From positions 1 through 19,504 of the forward strand of contig CANNLO010000058.1 of NCBI GenBank assembly GCA_947505055.1: a stretch of 19,504 nt of DNA, in the 5' to 3' direction. Shown here one piece after another: positions 6,984 through 13,709 of this stretch. Position 1 is the stretch's first letter. Every line of letters begins with the position of its first letter. The position numbers and the translations under genes were made by a program. This stretch comes from Methylococcaceae bacterium. GTDB taxonomy: Bacteria; Pseudomonadota; Gammaproteobacteria; Methylococcales; Methylomonadaceae. The notes below the pieces were generated by a model, which did not search any database, was not told the DNA's origin, and saw only the letters and a program-made list of their open reading frames with translations.

Positions 6984-8716
6984 GCATTTCCCTCATAAAC
7001 CATGCGTCCCGAGCTGTGTACACCTTGTTCGGAACTGAAATTAAAATACAATTTAGCCATCTCGGCTTTCCAACTTAGTGTTAAAGTTAATTCGTTCCCT
7101 GGCTGGATAGTTTTCATAAATTTAACCGTCTCCATACACGAAAACGGTTTGGCTACAGAAAAAAACAGTTTGCCAAAATACTCAGCCCAGGCCAGTTGTA
7201 CCACTCCCGGCAAAATTGGATACGCTGCAAAATGATCGGCAAAATAAAGTAAATCTTCGGAAACCTTGAGGCCAAGCACAATAGTCTCTTGATTAATTTC
7301 AAGATTAAGCACCTGAGGGAATTTTTTCCTCATTCCCTGGACACATACCGGAACGAGTAACAGGCTTTTCAAAAGTTCCTGATCAACTTTGCCTTGAATC
7401 GTTAAAGGCATTGTATTAACCAGCAACCATTTTTTGGGCAACAAGACTACTTCAAACCATGTAGTCAAGCCGCTACGCATTTCTTTAAGTAATCCGCTTC
7501 TGCCGTGGATTGTCTTATAGTCCAAGCCTTGATCGCTTAATACCAGCACTACCGCGATCAAATCCCGGCTTTTGCTTATAACCAGCGCATGAGCCTCCGC
7601 TATCCAGGGCAATGCTTGCAAACGTTGCTCCATCTCAGCCAGAGACAAACGTTTTTCTTCTATTTTTACGATGCGATCGGTTCGACCATGCAGCAGAAAC
7701 CGGCCATCGATGAGTTGGGTGATTTGATCCTCTAATTGAAAGTCCCCCACTAGCCCCGCATTTTCAAGTGGGGATATTTCCAAATAAGGTGATTGCAACA
7801 TCAAGTTTCCCTTATTGTTGGTTAAGCTCATACCTAAAAATAAGGTCCATTCTTTAGTCTGCCGTCTCCAGCCGATACCGCCGGTCTCGGAACTGCCGTA
7901 AACCTCGCTCACCGCCTGCCCACAACAAACCATTATCTGTTGTGCATCATGCTCCGGTAATGCGCCACCGGAACTGAAAATTGCCTTTAAGTCTGCAATG
8001 CCTTCCCAGGGCGACTGATTATCCAGTCGTTTTAAATGCGCAGGACTGGCAATCCAATAGCTGGACTGCTGTTGAGCGGCATGAATCAAGGTTTCGGGAT
8101 TGATAAAAGCCTGACTGTGAAAACAGCGCCCTGCCGACAACGGCCATAACACACGAAATAACAAACCATAAATATGTTGATGACTGACAGTTGCCAGAGC
8201 AGTCGCATTTCCCAGTTGTGCGCCCCACAGTTTTTCAAGGGTTTCGATTTCAAGTTGAAACTGGTTTAAACATTTGCTTATCGGTTTGGCTTGCCCTGTA
8301 GAGCCGGAGGTAAAAATAACCAGTTGCCTGGCCTGAATATTTAAGGGCGCTAAAAAATGAACTGAAGTAGCGGACGCTTGCAAACAGTAATCGAAACGTT
8401 CGCCCGTTTGCCAGTCGCCCAGCAACTGACAATCTTGTGATAATTGTTCCAGGGTACCGGGGCGATTATTTCCGGGCAGCCAGATTTGTTTGCCGGCCTG
8501 CAATAACGCAAACAACAAAACGGCAAACGGATAAGCGTCTTCAGTAAACAAGGCATAACGCTGAAAAGGTTGTGCTATAAATTGTTCAGTCCAGTGCTTA
8601 ACCGTAGTTAAAAATTGTGCGGCTGAATAAACCTGTCCTGCATGACAGGCAACAGGAACATCTTTTCGTCTTGGTGTTATTAAACAGTGAGACAGCGGTA
8701 TCAGCTTATCTAACAT
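6980..8716 (-). CDS. Adenylation enzyme (AMP-dependent ligase) fused to a hotdog dehydratase
   Basis: A 578-residue two-domain protein. Residues 1-455 form an acyl/aryl-AMP ligase: the ATP-binding FTSGSTGQAKPI (135-146), SSGGALPE (248-255), EVYGSSETGG (271-280), GRTDRIVKIEEKR (344-356) and a likely catalytic Lys443 in PLTIQGK. Residues about 463-578 form a FabA/FabZ-like hotdog domain with ADHFAAYPILPGV (493-505), where His495 is the expected catalytic base. The ligase probably activates the aryl starter and loads an ACP, and the hotdog domain probably dehydrates hydroxyacyl intermediates. In the Xenorhabdus cluster these are separate proteins (ApeH and ApeI, from memory). The start ATG overlaps the previous gene by 11 bases and the end overlaps the glycosyltransferase start by 4. 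The fusion is uninterrupted, with no frameshift. Confidence 0.88.
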   Translation of the reverse strand: MLDKLIPLSHCLITPRRKDVPVACHAGQVYSAAQFLTTVKHWTEQFIAQPFQRYALFTEDAYPFAVLLFALLQAGKQIWLPGNNRPGTLEQLSQDCQLLGDWQTGERFDYCLQASATSVHFLAPLNIQARQLVIFTSGSTGQAKPISKCLNQFQLEIETLEKLWGAQLGNATALATVSHQHIYGLLFRVLWPLSAGRCFHSQAFINPETLIHAAQQQSSYWIASPAHLKRLDNQSPWEGIADLKAIFSSGGALPEHDAQQIMVCCGQAVSEVYGSSETGGIGWRRQTKEWTLFLGMSLTNNKGNLMLQSPYLEISPLENAGLVGDFQLEDQITQLIDGRFLLHGRTDRIVKIEEKRLSLAEMEQRLQALPWIAEAHALVISKSRDLIAVVLVLSDQGLDYKTIHGRSGLLKEMRSGLTTWFEVVLLPKKWLLVNTMPLTIQGKVDQELLKSLLLVPVCVQGMRKKFPQVLNLEINQETIVLGLKVSEDLLYFADHFAAYPILPGVVQLAWAEYFGKLFFSVAKPFSCMETVKFMKTIQPGNELTLTLSWKAEMAKLYFNFSSEQGVHSSGRMVYEGNA

Positions 8717-9257
8717 GCTGTAGGGTTCTCAATCTAACCAGATACTCAACAGCAAATAAAAGTCCCATTAACACATAGGCTATCAGACCATTATATAAAC
8801 TCCAGACTTCAAGACTTGCCCAGACGGCGGTCACCAAGGCCGTAACGCCATTAAATATAAAAAAACAACACCACACTTGCGTAACGCGGCGAGTATAAAC
8901 AACACCTTCCGGGGGTAAATCCGGGTGCTGCAACCTTGCCAAACGCTCAATTAAACTGGGTGGAAAAAACAAACTCCAGGCAAAAATAAACAGCATCAGA
9001 CCATTAACCAATACGGGATAAAGACGCAACGTTCCCAGTTCGTTACTCCACATCGAAAACACACAATAACCAATACCTGCTAGCAATAGCGGTGAACTCC
9101 AGTGCTTTTTTGAATAAGTAACAGCAAATCTCACCAGCAATAATACAATCAACAGTGCGGCAAATTGCCAGGGCTCTATATATTGACTGCCGAAATAAAC
9201 GGCTAAGGGATATAAAAATGTTGATAGTCCCAACACGGCATTAACCAGCAGATGCAT
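8706..9257 (-). CDS. COG4648-type polytopic inner-membrane protein of aryl-polyene clusters
   Basis: A 183-residue integral membrane protein of unknown biochemical role, of a type regularly found between the ACP and ligase genes of aryl-polyene clusters. Hydrophobic helices lie roughly at residues 5-25, 30-45, 55-70, 82-98, 128-150 and 155-175. A cytoplasmic loop carries the landmark segment FFPPSLIERLARLQHPDLPP followed by GVVYTRRVTQVWC. A family resemblance to permease-like proteins is known, but no substrate is established. Its ATG lies one base beyond the ACP stop, and its end overlaps the ligase gene, so it is translated within the same operon. Confidence 0.78.
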   Translation of the reverse strand: MHLLVNAVLGLSTFLYPLAVYFGSQYIEPWQFAALLIVLLLVRFAVTYSKKHWSSPLLLAGIGYCVFSMWSNELGTLRLYPVLVNGLMLFIFAWSLFFPPSLIERLARLQHPDLPPEGVVYTRRVTQVWCCFFIFNGVTALVTAVWASLEVWSLYNGLIAYVLMGLLFAVEYLVRLRTLQHVR

Positions 9258-9258
9258 A

Positions 9259-9510
9259 TCAGGTGTTCAGCATTTTATAAACCGCCTCAACAACATCGCC
9301 TATAGTGCGTGTAGCTTTAAAATCTTCAGCGTTAATTGCTTTGCCCGTCATCTCTTTAAGTCTAACGATCATGTCTACTGCATCAATACTATCGAAATCC
9401 AGATCTTCATAGAGTCGAGCTTCCAGGTTAATAGCCTGCTCATCGATTTCAAAAAGTTCGACCATGATTTCCTTGATGGCTGACAAAATTTGTTCGCGCT
9501 CTTGTATCAT
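9259..9510 (-). CDS. Acyl carrier protein (second of tandem pair)
   Basis: An 83-residue acyl carrier protein. The phosphopantetheine attachment site is Ser41 in LDFDSIDAVD, in the usual position between helices 1 and 2, and the protein is acidic as expected. It would carry the growing polyene or the aryl starter. A longer reading frame begins with TTG inside the neighbouring ACP gene, but I chose ATG at 9508-9510: GAGG lies five bases upstream and the product then has normal ACP length. A tandem ATG sits three bases upstream but is too close to the GAGG. It starts seven bases after the stop of the first ACP. Tandem ACPs are typical of aryl-polyene clusters (ApeE and ApeF in Xenorhabdus, from memory); which is which cannot be told here. 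Confidence 0.92.
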   Translation of the reverse strand: MIQEREQILSAIKEIMVELFEIDEQAINLEARLYEDLDFDSIDAVDMIVRLKEMTGKAINAEDFKATRTIGDVVEAVYKMLNT

Positions 9511-9517
9511 CATTACC

Positions 9518-9766
9518 TCAACTTTGCGTAGCTTTAATGAATTGAGCCAAGTTTGAAACCGAGGCAAAAATCTTCACCACGTCCTCCTTTTCAGCTTCGA
9601 TTTTTACATTATATTTTTTACGAATTGCCAAACCCAATTCGAGCGCATCAATGGAATCCAGTCCCAAGCCATCGTTAAACAAAGCAGCATGACTGTCTAT
9701 ATCATCAATACTCAGGTCTTCCAGGTCCAGCGTATCAATAATTAATTGTTTTAATTCATTTTCCAT
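9518..9766 (-). CDS. Acyl carrier protein (first of tandem pair)
   Basis: An 82-residue acyl carrier protein with Ser38 in the sequence GLGLDSIDALEL as the phosphopantetheine attachment site. Helix 1 is MENELKQLIIDTL and helix 3-4 runs through KIEAEKEDVVKIF. It differs clearly from the second ACP (GLDSIDALE against DFDSIDAVD), suggesting the two have different partners, for example starter loading against chain extension. The ATG lies inside the end of the acyltransferase gene (11-base overlap). It has no obvious ribosome binding site of its own, consistent with coupled translation. Confidence 0.92.
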   Translation of the reverse strand: MENELKQLIIDTLDLEDLSIDDIDSHAALFNDGLGLDSIDALELGLAIRKKYNVKIEAEKEDVVKIFASVSNLAQFIKATQS

Positions 9767-10547
9767 CGTGCTGAATAAGCTCTCTTTGTTGGGTAAAGTA
9801 ATCTTGCAAATGTTGTGTAAAGCGGCGCACGCCTATCGATTTTGGTAAAGCCGCATAGGCCTCCAGCCCAATATCATCACCAACTTGCATGACCAAATGA
9901 AAACGACACGCCGGTATTTCGTACCACCGTTCGGCTTTTGTTAAAGTGCTGGGCGAACAAGACATTGTAACCGGGGTGACCACGGCATTTGCCTGCAAGG
10001 CAATGGCAGCGGCACCACGTTGAAAAATATACGGTTTTTCCGGTAGTGAGCGTGTTCCTTCCGGAAATATAATCATCGATCCGCCTGAGCGTAACCAAGC
10101 CACACAATCGGCTATCATCTGTTCAGGTTCTCCATTGCTTATGTATCCGGCATTAACTATCGGTCCACGCATAAACGGATTATGCCACAGCTTGGCCTTG
10201 ACGATACAACTGGCCTGTTTAATACGACTAATCAAAAAGACAATATCAACCAGCGTTGGATGATTGGCGATGATTAACTGCCCAGGCCGATTCAGCTTTT
10301 CCAGTCCTGTGATTTCGTAGGTCATCACCCCCAATCTGTGCATTAAACCAATGAAAACATAAAAACTGTAGCTAACTATTTTTTGCCCCCAGCTAACCCG
10401 GTACAGACCAGTACCGGGTAAAAGTGATATCACCGGAAAGACAGTTATCCACAGTAAAAAACCACCGACACCGAAACTGAAAAAACTTAATCCAGTCGCA
10501 AACAGTCGCCAGCAGAAATCTAATTTTATTGTTATATTTTTCGCCAT
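9756..10547 (-). CDS. PlsC-type 1-acyl-glycerol-3-phosphate-like acyltransferase
   Basis: A 263-residue membrane-bound acyltransferase of the PlsC/LPLAT family. A hydrophobic segment at about residues 19-45 anchors it. The catalytic His96-x4-Asp101 is in IIANHPTLVDIVF, and the substrate-binding FPEGTRS is at 161-167. It probably transfers the ACP-bound aryl-polyene chain or a fatty acid to a glycerophosphate or similar lipid; the acceptor is not known. The ATG overlaps the end of the ketosynthase-like gene by 16 bases, and the 3' end overlaps the first ACP. A homologous acyltransferase occupies the same place in other aryl-polyene clusters, so this is unlikely to be housekeeping plsC. Confidence 0.87.
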   Translation of the reverse strand: MAKNITIKLDFCWRLFATGLSFFSFGVGGFLLWITVFPVISLLPGTGLYRVSWGQKIVSYSFYVFIGLMHRLGVMTYEITGLEKLNRPGQLIIANHPTLVDIVFLISRIKQASCIVKAKLWHNPFMRGPIVNAGYISNGEPEQMIADCVAWLRSGGSMIIFPEGTRSLPEKPYIFQRGAAAIALQANAVVTPVTMSCSPSTLTKAERWYEIPACRFHLVMQVGDDIGLEAYAALPKSIGVRRFTQHLQDYFTQQRELIQHDGK

Positions 10548-11263
10548 TCGCAGCTATGTCTATGATTGCCCAGCTCCAACACTTTATCGCCGGAAACAAG
10601 AAACTTCAACAAAGCGAAAATTTGCAAAGCATGCTCACCATCTTCTCGCGTCGCTACTGATCTGCAAAAGCTTAAAGGTAAACCGTTTCCCGTTAAAGAA
10701 ATCTTTAAAACTAACGCACAAATAGCTGGTGCATTCAAAGCAAAGGGCAGTGAAGGATAAAAATCAGATAAGGGCTCATCATATAAAATCATCAATACTT
10801 CCTTATGATGTTCCTGCAAAAGACCCAAAGCCTCAAGAAAGGCAGGAGCAATACCATCCTGGCCTGGGGCCAGCACGGTAATTTCCTGATGATTGATATT
10901 GGCAATAGAAAATAACCCGGCTATGGCATTATGTACTGACAAGCTAAAAGCAGTGGGCGAAACTTCATCAGCTTTCTGCATGTTTTTTAACATCTCCAGA
11001 GATTTATTAACTTCTCCGTGTGCAGAACTGAAAACAATAGGTAGTGCTTTGCCCCTTTCGGAAAAGGTTTCTGCTGCTTTAAATACCGCACGACCCAAGG
11101 GGCTCAATCTACGCATAAGTTGCTTGGAAACCAACGTTGGCGAAACACTTTTGACTGAATTATCAAAAGTCTGATGGCCCAGCCAATTCTGCCAAGCTTT
11201 GTGGCTATCAATTCCAGGAGCCCAGGCATTCCATTCTTGCACTACAAATTCAACTGCTCTCAT
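10532..11263 (-). CDS. Ketosynthase-like protein (beta-ketoacyl synthase N-terminal-like, PF13723 type)
   Basis: First gene of the operon, 243 residues. It resembles the short beta-ketoacyl-synthase N-terminal-like domain proteins that open aryl-polyene clusters. Landmarks are EWNAWAPGID near the start (residues 9-18), QLMRRLSPLGRA (about 50-60), FSSAHGEVNKSLEML, and SLSVHNAIAGLFSIA where a true ketosynthase would have its active-site Cys block. There is no Cys in that block, so it is probably not a condensing enzyme itself; partner or regulatory roles are possible. I chose ATG at 11261-11263 over an upstream TTG (11303-11305) because homologues, as I recall them, begin just before the W-x-A-WAPG segment. 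A -10-like TATAAT sits six bases upstream of this ATG but is too close to be its promoter. Confidence 0.8.
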   Translation of the reverse strand: MRAVEFVVQEWNAWAPGIDSHKAWQNWLGHQTFDNSVKSVSPTLVSKQLMRRLSPLGRAVFKAAETFSERGKALPIVFSSAHGEVNKSLEMLKNMQKADEVSPTAFSLSVHNAIAGLFSIANINHQEITVLAPGQDGIAPAFLEALGLLQEHHKEVLMILYDEPLSDFYPSLPFALNAPAICALVLKISLTGNGLPLSFCRSVATREDGEHALQIFALLKFLVSGDKVLELGNHRHSCEWRKI

Positions 11264-11291
11264 AATTGCATTATAACAATCCAATTGTTTA

Positions 11292-11305
11292 TTGACACAT
11301 GTCAA
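11292..11305. promoter_or_regulatory. Perfect dyad TTGACA-CA-TGTCAA upstream of the aryl-polyene operon
   Basis: TTGACACATGTCAA consists of 6-bp arms that are exact reverse complements around a 2-base centre. It lies 29-42 bases upstream of the chosen ATG of the first biosynthetic gene. Short symmetric sites of this kind are typical of dimeric repressors or activators. No regulator gene is in the window, so its use as an operator is inference. A 6+6 dyad in AT-rich DNA can also arise by chance. Confidence 0.35.
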
Positions 11306-11541
11306 AGCTAAAAGATAAAAACTGTAAGACTGAAACTTTAGTGTTGAGTTTTAAACTGCAAAATAAATAAAGCCCAACAACTAATTAAAAAAATACCTGA
11401 TCATTTTAGTAATAACCGATTATTATGCATACTTTCTATTATCATACTCTAAATCAAAAGTTAGTTTTGGCTCCCGAGAAACGAGTCCCTAACTCATAAA
11501 CCATACTCCATAAAATTACAAAAACAGCTAAAATTCAACTT

Positions 11542-11569
11542 TTGCCGTTAAATTATAAAGATATAAAAT
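11542..11569 (+). promoter_or_regulatory. Candidate sigma-70-like promoter for rimK
   Basis: TTGCCG (11542-11547) and TAAAAT (11564-11569) are separated by 16 bases in very AT-rich DNA. Transcription would start near 11576 and give a leader of about 130 bases before the rimK ATG. The match to consensus is moderate and AT-rich surroundings make chance matches easy. Confidence 0.3.
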
Positions 11570-11704
11570 CAATGCCTTACAAAATAACCACCATTTTAAT
11601 TGTTTTCTGTAGCCCGCCCCGCCCCATTTCTGAAGCATCCAGCCTTATTTCATGTCAAAATATACGTTTACTTTAAATGTATTAAATCGAGAACTGAAGT
11701 CTTT

Positions 11705-12649
11705 ATGAAAATTGCCATTTTATCCCGCAACTCCAAACTTTACTCAACCACTCGATTGGTTAAAGCCGCTGAAGCGAGAGGTCATGAGGTACGGGTTCTG
11801 GATGTATTGCGTTGCTACATGAATATCACCTCGCATAATCCCTCGATACATTATCGTGGTGAAGACTTAATTGGCTTTGATGCAGTAATTCCAAGAATTG
11901 GAGCTTCAGTGACTTTTTACGGTACAGCCGTATTAAGACAGTTTGAAATGATGAATGTTTTCCCCTTGAACGAATCAGTGGCCATTTCACGTTCGCGTGA
12001 TAAATTAAGATCAACGCAACTACTGGCCAGAAAGGGCATTGGCCTACCAGTTACCGGCTTTGCCAATAATCCTGATGATATTGAAGATTTAATCGCTCAA
12101 GTAGGTGGCGCTCCTCTGGTAATTAAACTACTCGAAGGAACACAAGGGATCGGTGTGGTATTGGCAGAAACTCACAATGCTGCAGAAAGTGTTATTCAGG
12201 CTTTTATGGGACTTAAAGCCAATATCATGGTACAAGAGTTCATCAAGGAAGCCGGTGGTAGCGACATCCGCTGTTTTGTTGTGGATGGTAAAGTCGTTGC
12301 AGCAATGAAACGCCAGGCCAATCCAGGAGAATTCCGTTCCAATCTGCATCGTGGCGGTTCCGCAGCGTTGGTGCGCTTAACCCCAGAGGAACGCTCTACG
12401 GCAGTTCGGGCCGCAAAAATAATGGGCTTGAATGTCTGCGGTGTTGATTTGTTGCGCTCCAATCATGGCCCTGTCATCATGGAAGTTAATTCGTCGCCAG
12501 GATTACAAGGTATTGAAGCAGCCAGCGGCAAAGATGTTGCTGATTTAATTATTCAGTTTATTGAAAAACGCTTTGAAACACTGGAAATATCTAAAGACAA
12601 ATCACCTTCAAGTGTAGATACAAGAACCCGAACCCGCGGTAAAGGTTAA
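11705..12649 (+). CDS. rimK: Ribosomal protein S6--L-glutamate ligase RimK
   Basis: A 314-residue ATP-grasp ligase that adds glutamate residues to the C-terminus of ribosomal protein S6. It follows E. coli RimK closely: [14 protein letters not shown] at the start, [42 protein letters not shown], the ATP-grasp [43 protein letters not shown] and the metal-binding [16 protein letters not shown] longer frame begins 105 bases upstream, but I chose ATG at 11705 because it matches the RimK N-terminus exactly; GAAG lies a few bases upstream. It ends in an extra tail of about 15 residues rich in Ser, Thr and Arg ([13 protein letters not shown]), beyond the conserved domain. It is the first gene of the plus-strand group and is unrelated to the pigment operon. 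Confidence 0.95.
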   Translation: MKIAILSRNSKLYSTTRLVKAAEARGHEVRVLDVLRCYMNITSHNPSIHYRGEDLIGFDAVIPRIGASVTFYGTAVLRQFEMMNVFPLNESVAISRSRDKLRSTQLLARKGIGLPVTGFANNPDDIEDLIAQVGGAPLVIKLLEGTQGIGVVLAETHNAAESVIQAFMGLKANIMVQEFIKEAGGSDIRCFVVDGKVVAAMKRQANPGEFRSNLHRGGSAALVRLTPEERSTAVRAAKIMGLNVCGVDLLRSNHGPVIMEVNSSPGLQGIEAASGKDVADLIIQFIEKRFETLEISKDKSPSSVDTRTRTRGKG

Positions 12650-12700
12650 TCTTAAAACACCTTTCAATATTTTTTAGTACTCATAATAAGAGACAAAACA

Positions 12701-12871
12701 ATGTCCGACTTCAAAAAATATCAATGTTTAGAATGTGAATTCATCTATGATGAAGCCAAAGGCGACCCAAACAGCGGCTTTGCTCCAGGAACTCGCTGGG
12801 CAGATATTCCGGATAGTTGGTGTTGTCCGATCTGTGGAGCGCCAAAAAGTTATTTCAAAGTAATGGAATAA
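12701..12871 (+). CDS. Rubredoxin
   Basis: A 56-residue small iron electron-transfer protein. The four iron ligands are Cys9 and Cys12 (CLEC) and Cys42 and Cys45 (CPICGAPK), with typical aromatic residues around them (Tyr7, Tyr16, Trp33, Phe51) and the GFAPGTRWADIPDSW loop. Cys41 next to the third ligand is an additional cysteine where Val is common. AAGAGA lies eight bases upstream of the ATG. It follows rimK by 51 bases. Redox partners are not encoded nearby, apart perhaps from the distant FAD enzyme at 16092-17687, for which there is no evidence of a link. Confidence 0.95.
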   Translation: MSDFKKYQCLECEFIYDEAKGDPNSGFAPGTRWADIPDSWCCPICGAPKSYFKVME

Positions 12872-12994
12872 TTATGCAGATTATTTATTTAGCTACTCAC
12901 CCTTTAACTCGAATTATTACGTGATGCCAAGCATTCGGTCTTGTCGAAAGCTAAATCTTTAAGCAACTCAGCATTGGATTAAGGGATATCATCA

Positions 12995-13660
12995 ATGAAA
13001 CATTACTTTTTTCCTGTCTGGATTTTTACCCAGCCCATTTTCTTTAGCTTGGCCTTTTTTTGTGCGTTTGACGCAGTCGCCGCAAATACCTGGAGTTATC
13101 ACCAGAAAAATGACCGCTTAAACAATCGCAGTTATAGCTTCGCCGAATCACCCATGCCTTCTCACGATCTTTATGATGATATCCGGTTGGAAGTATTGTG
13201 CAAAGACAATGTCCTTCAAGTTATTCTCAATGCGGATAGTTTGATCGCTTCGCAAGACAGTCTTTTTGATTTTGAATATCAAATAGACCAAAGAAAACCG
13301 GTAACGCTGTCCATGAGAACCTTCAAAGACTCCAAGCGTAGAGCTTATACTCAAGACCAAGCCCGGCATATCATCGACGAACTGTTAAGCGGCCAGACAG
13401 TATTTATCCGTATCAACACACTGATACGTAAAGTTTTATCAGCCGGCTTGCCCTTGGAAAATGCTTCTGAACCACTTCAAAAAGTTCTTGACGATTGCGG
13501 GATAAGTTTAGCGAAAAATAAACCTACTGAAACTGCTTACAGTCTGAGTGATTTTGAAAAGGAATTCAACAATCTATCTTCAGAGCAACAATTACAAGTA
13601 CTTAAGAAAATCAAACAAATTATCCTGGAAACACAAAAAGCGCTTCCAACAGATAAATAA
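12995..13660 (+). CDS. Exported protein of unknown function, weakly VasI-like
   Basis: A 221-residue protein I do not recognise with certainty. It has an N-terminal signal peptide (hydrophobic from about residue 5 to 28, cleavage likely after AVA-A near residue 29), so it should be periplasmic. The body begins NTWSYHQKNDRLNNRSYSFA, then a strand pattern LEVLCKDNVLQVIL, then FDFEYQIDQRKPVTLSMRTF and LLSGQTVFIRINT, ending with VLDDCGI. This order resembles small periplasmic proteins annotated as VasI-like or type VI-associated, but no type VI genes are present. Two Cys (about 67 and 166) could form a disulfide. The C-terminal 45 residues form a charged helix, possibly a coiled coil. AGGG lies nine bases upstream of the ATG. 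nnrS follows 49 bases later. Confidence 0.7.
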   Translation: MKHYFFPVWIFTQPIFFSLAFFCAFDAVAANTWSYHQKNDRLNNRSYSFAESPMPSHDLYDDIRLEVLCKDNVLQVILNADSLIASQDSLFDFEYQIDQRKPVTLSMRTFKDSKRRAYTQDQARHIIDELLSGQTVFIRINTLIRKVLSAGLPLENASEPLQKVLDDCGISLAKNKPTETAYSLSDFEKEFNNLSSEQQLQVLKKIKQIILETQKALPTDK

Positions 13661-13709
13661 GTATAATCAACTAAACTCTTAAACGCTTAACTGGCCGAAA
13701 AAAATCACA

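Larger units (their letters stand above)
11264..11704. other. Divergent intergenic region between the aryl-polyene operon and rimK
   Basis: About 440 bases without a convincing gene, markedly more AT-rich than the flanking genes. It must hold the promoter of the leftward operon and that of rightward rimK. I see a perfect 6-bp dyad at 11292-11305, a candidate rimK promoter at 11542-11569, an imperfect inverted repeat (AGTTAG at 11459-11464, CTAACT at 11489-11494), and a short C-rich patch around 11612-11625. No tRNA-like or riboswitch-like structure was recognised. I could not pick a confident promoter for the leftward operon. Confidence 0.6.

Noticed and set aside
11270..11275. TATAAT on the minus strand just before the first aryl-polyene gene, with TTGACA further upstream
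   Set aside because: The two hexamers are 24 bases apart, too far for one promoter, and TATAAT ends only six bases before the ATG, leaving no room for a leader.
11459..11494. Imperfect inverted repeat AGTTAG...CTAACT in the divergent intergenic region
   Set aside because: Only the outer six bases pair cleanly, the inner part needs bulges and the DNA is AT-rich, so it is weak as a structure or operator.
12874..12924. Sixteen-codon frame after rubredoxin starting MQIIYLATHP
   Set aside because: It vaguely recalls the start of a phosphoglycerate-mutase-like phosphatase but stops at once and nothing similar follows in other frames, so a pseudogene cannot be supported.
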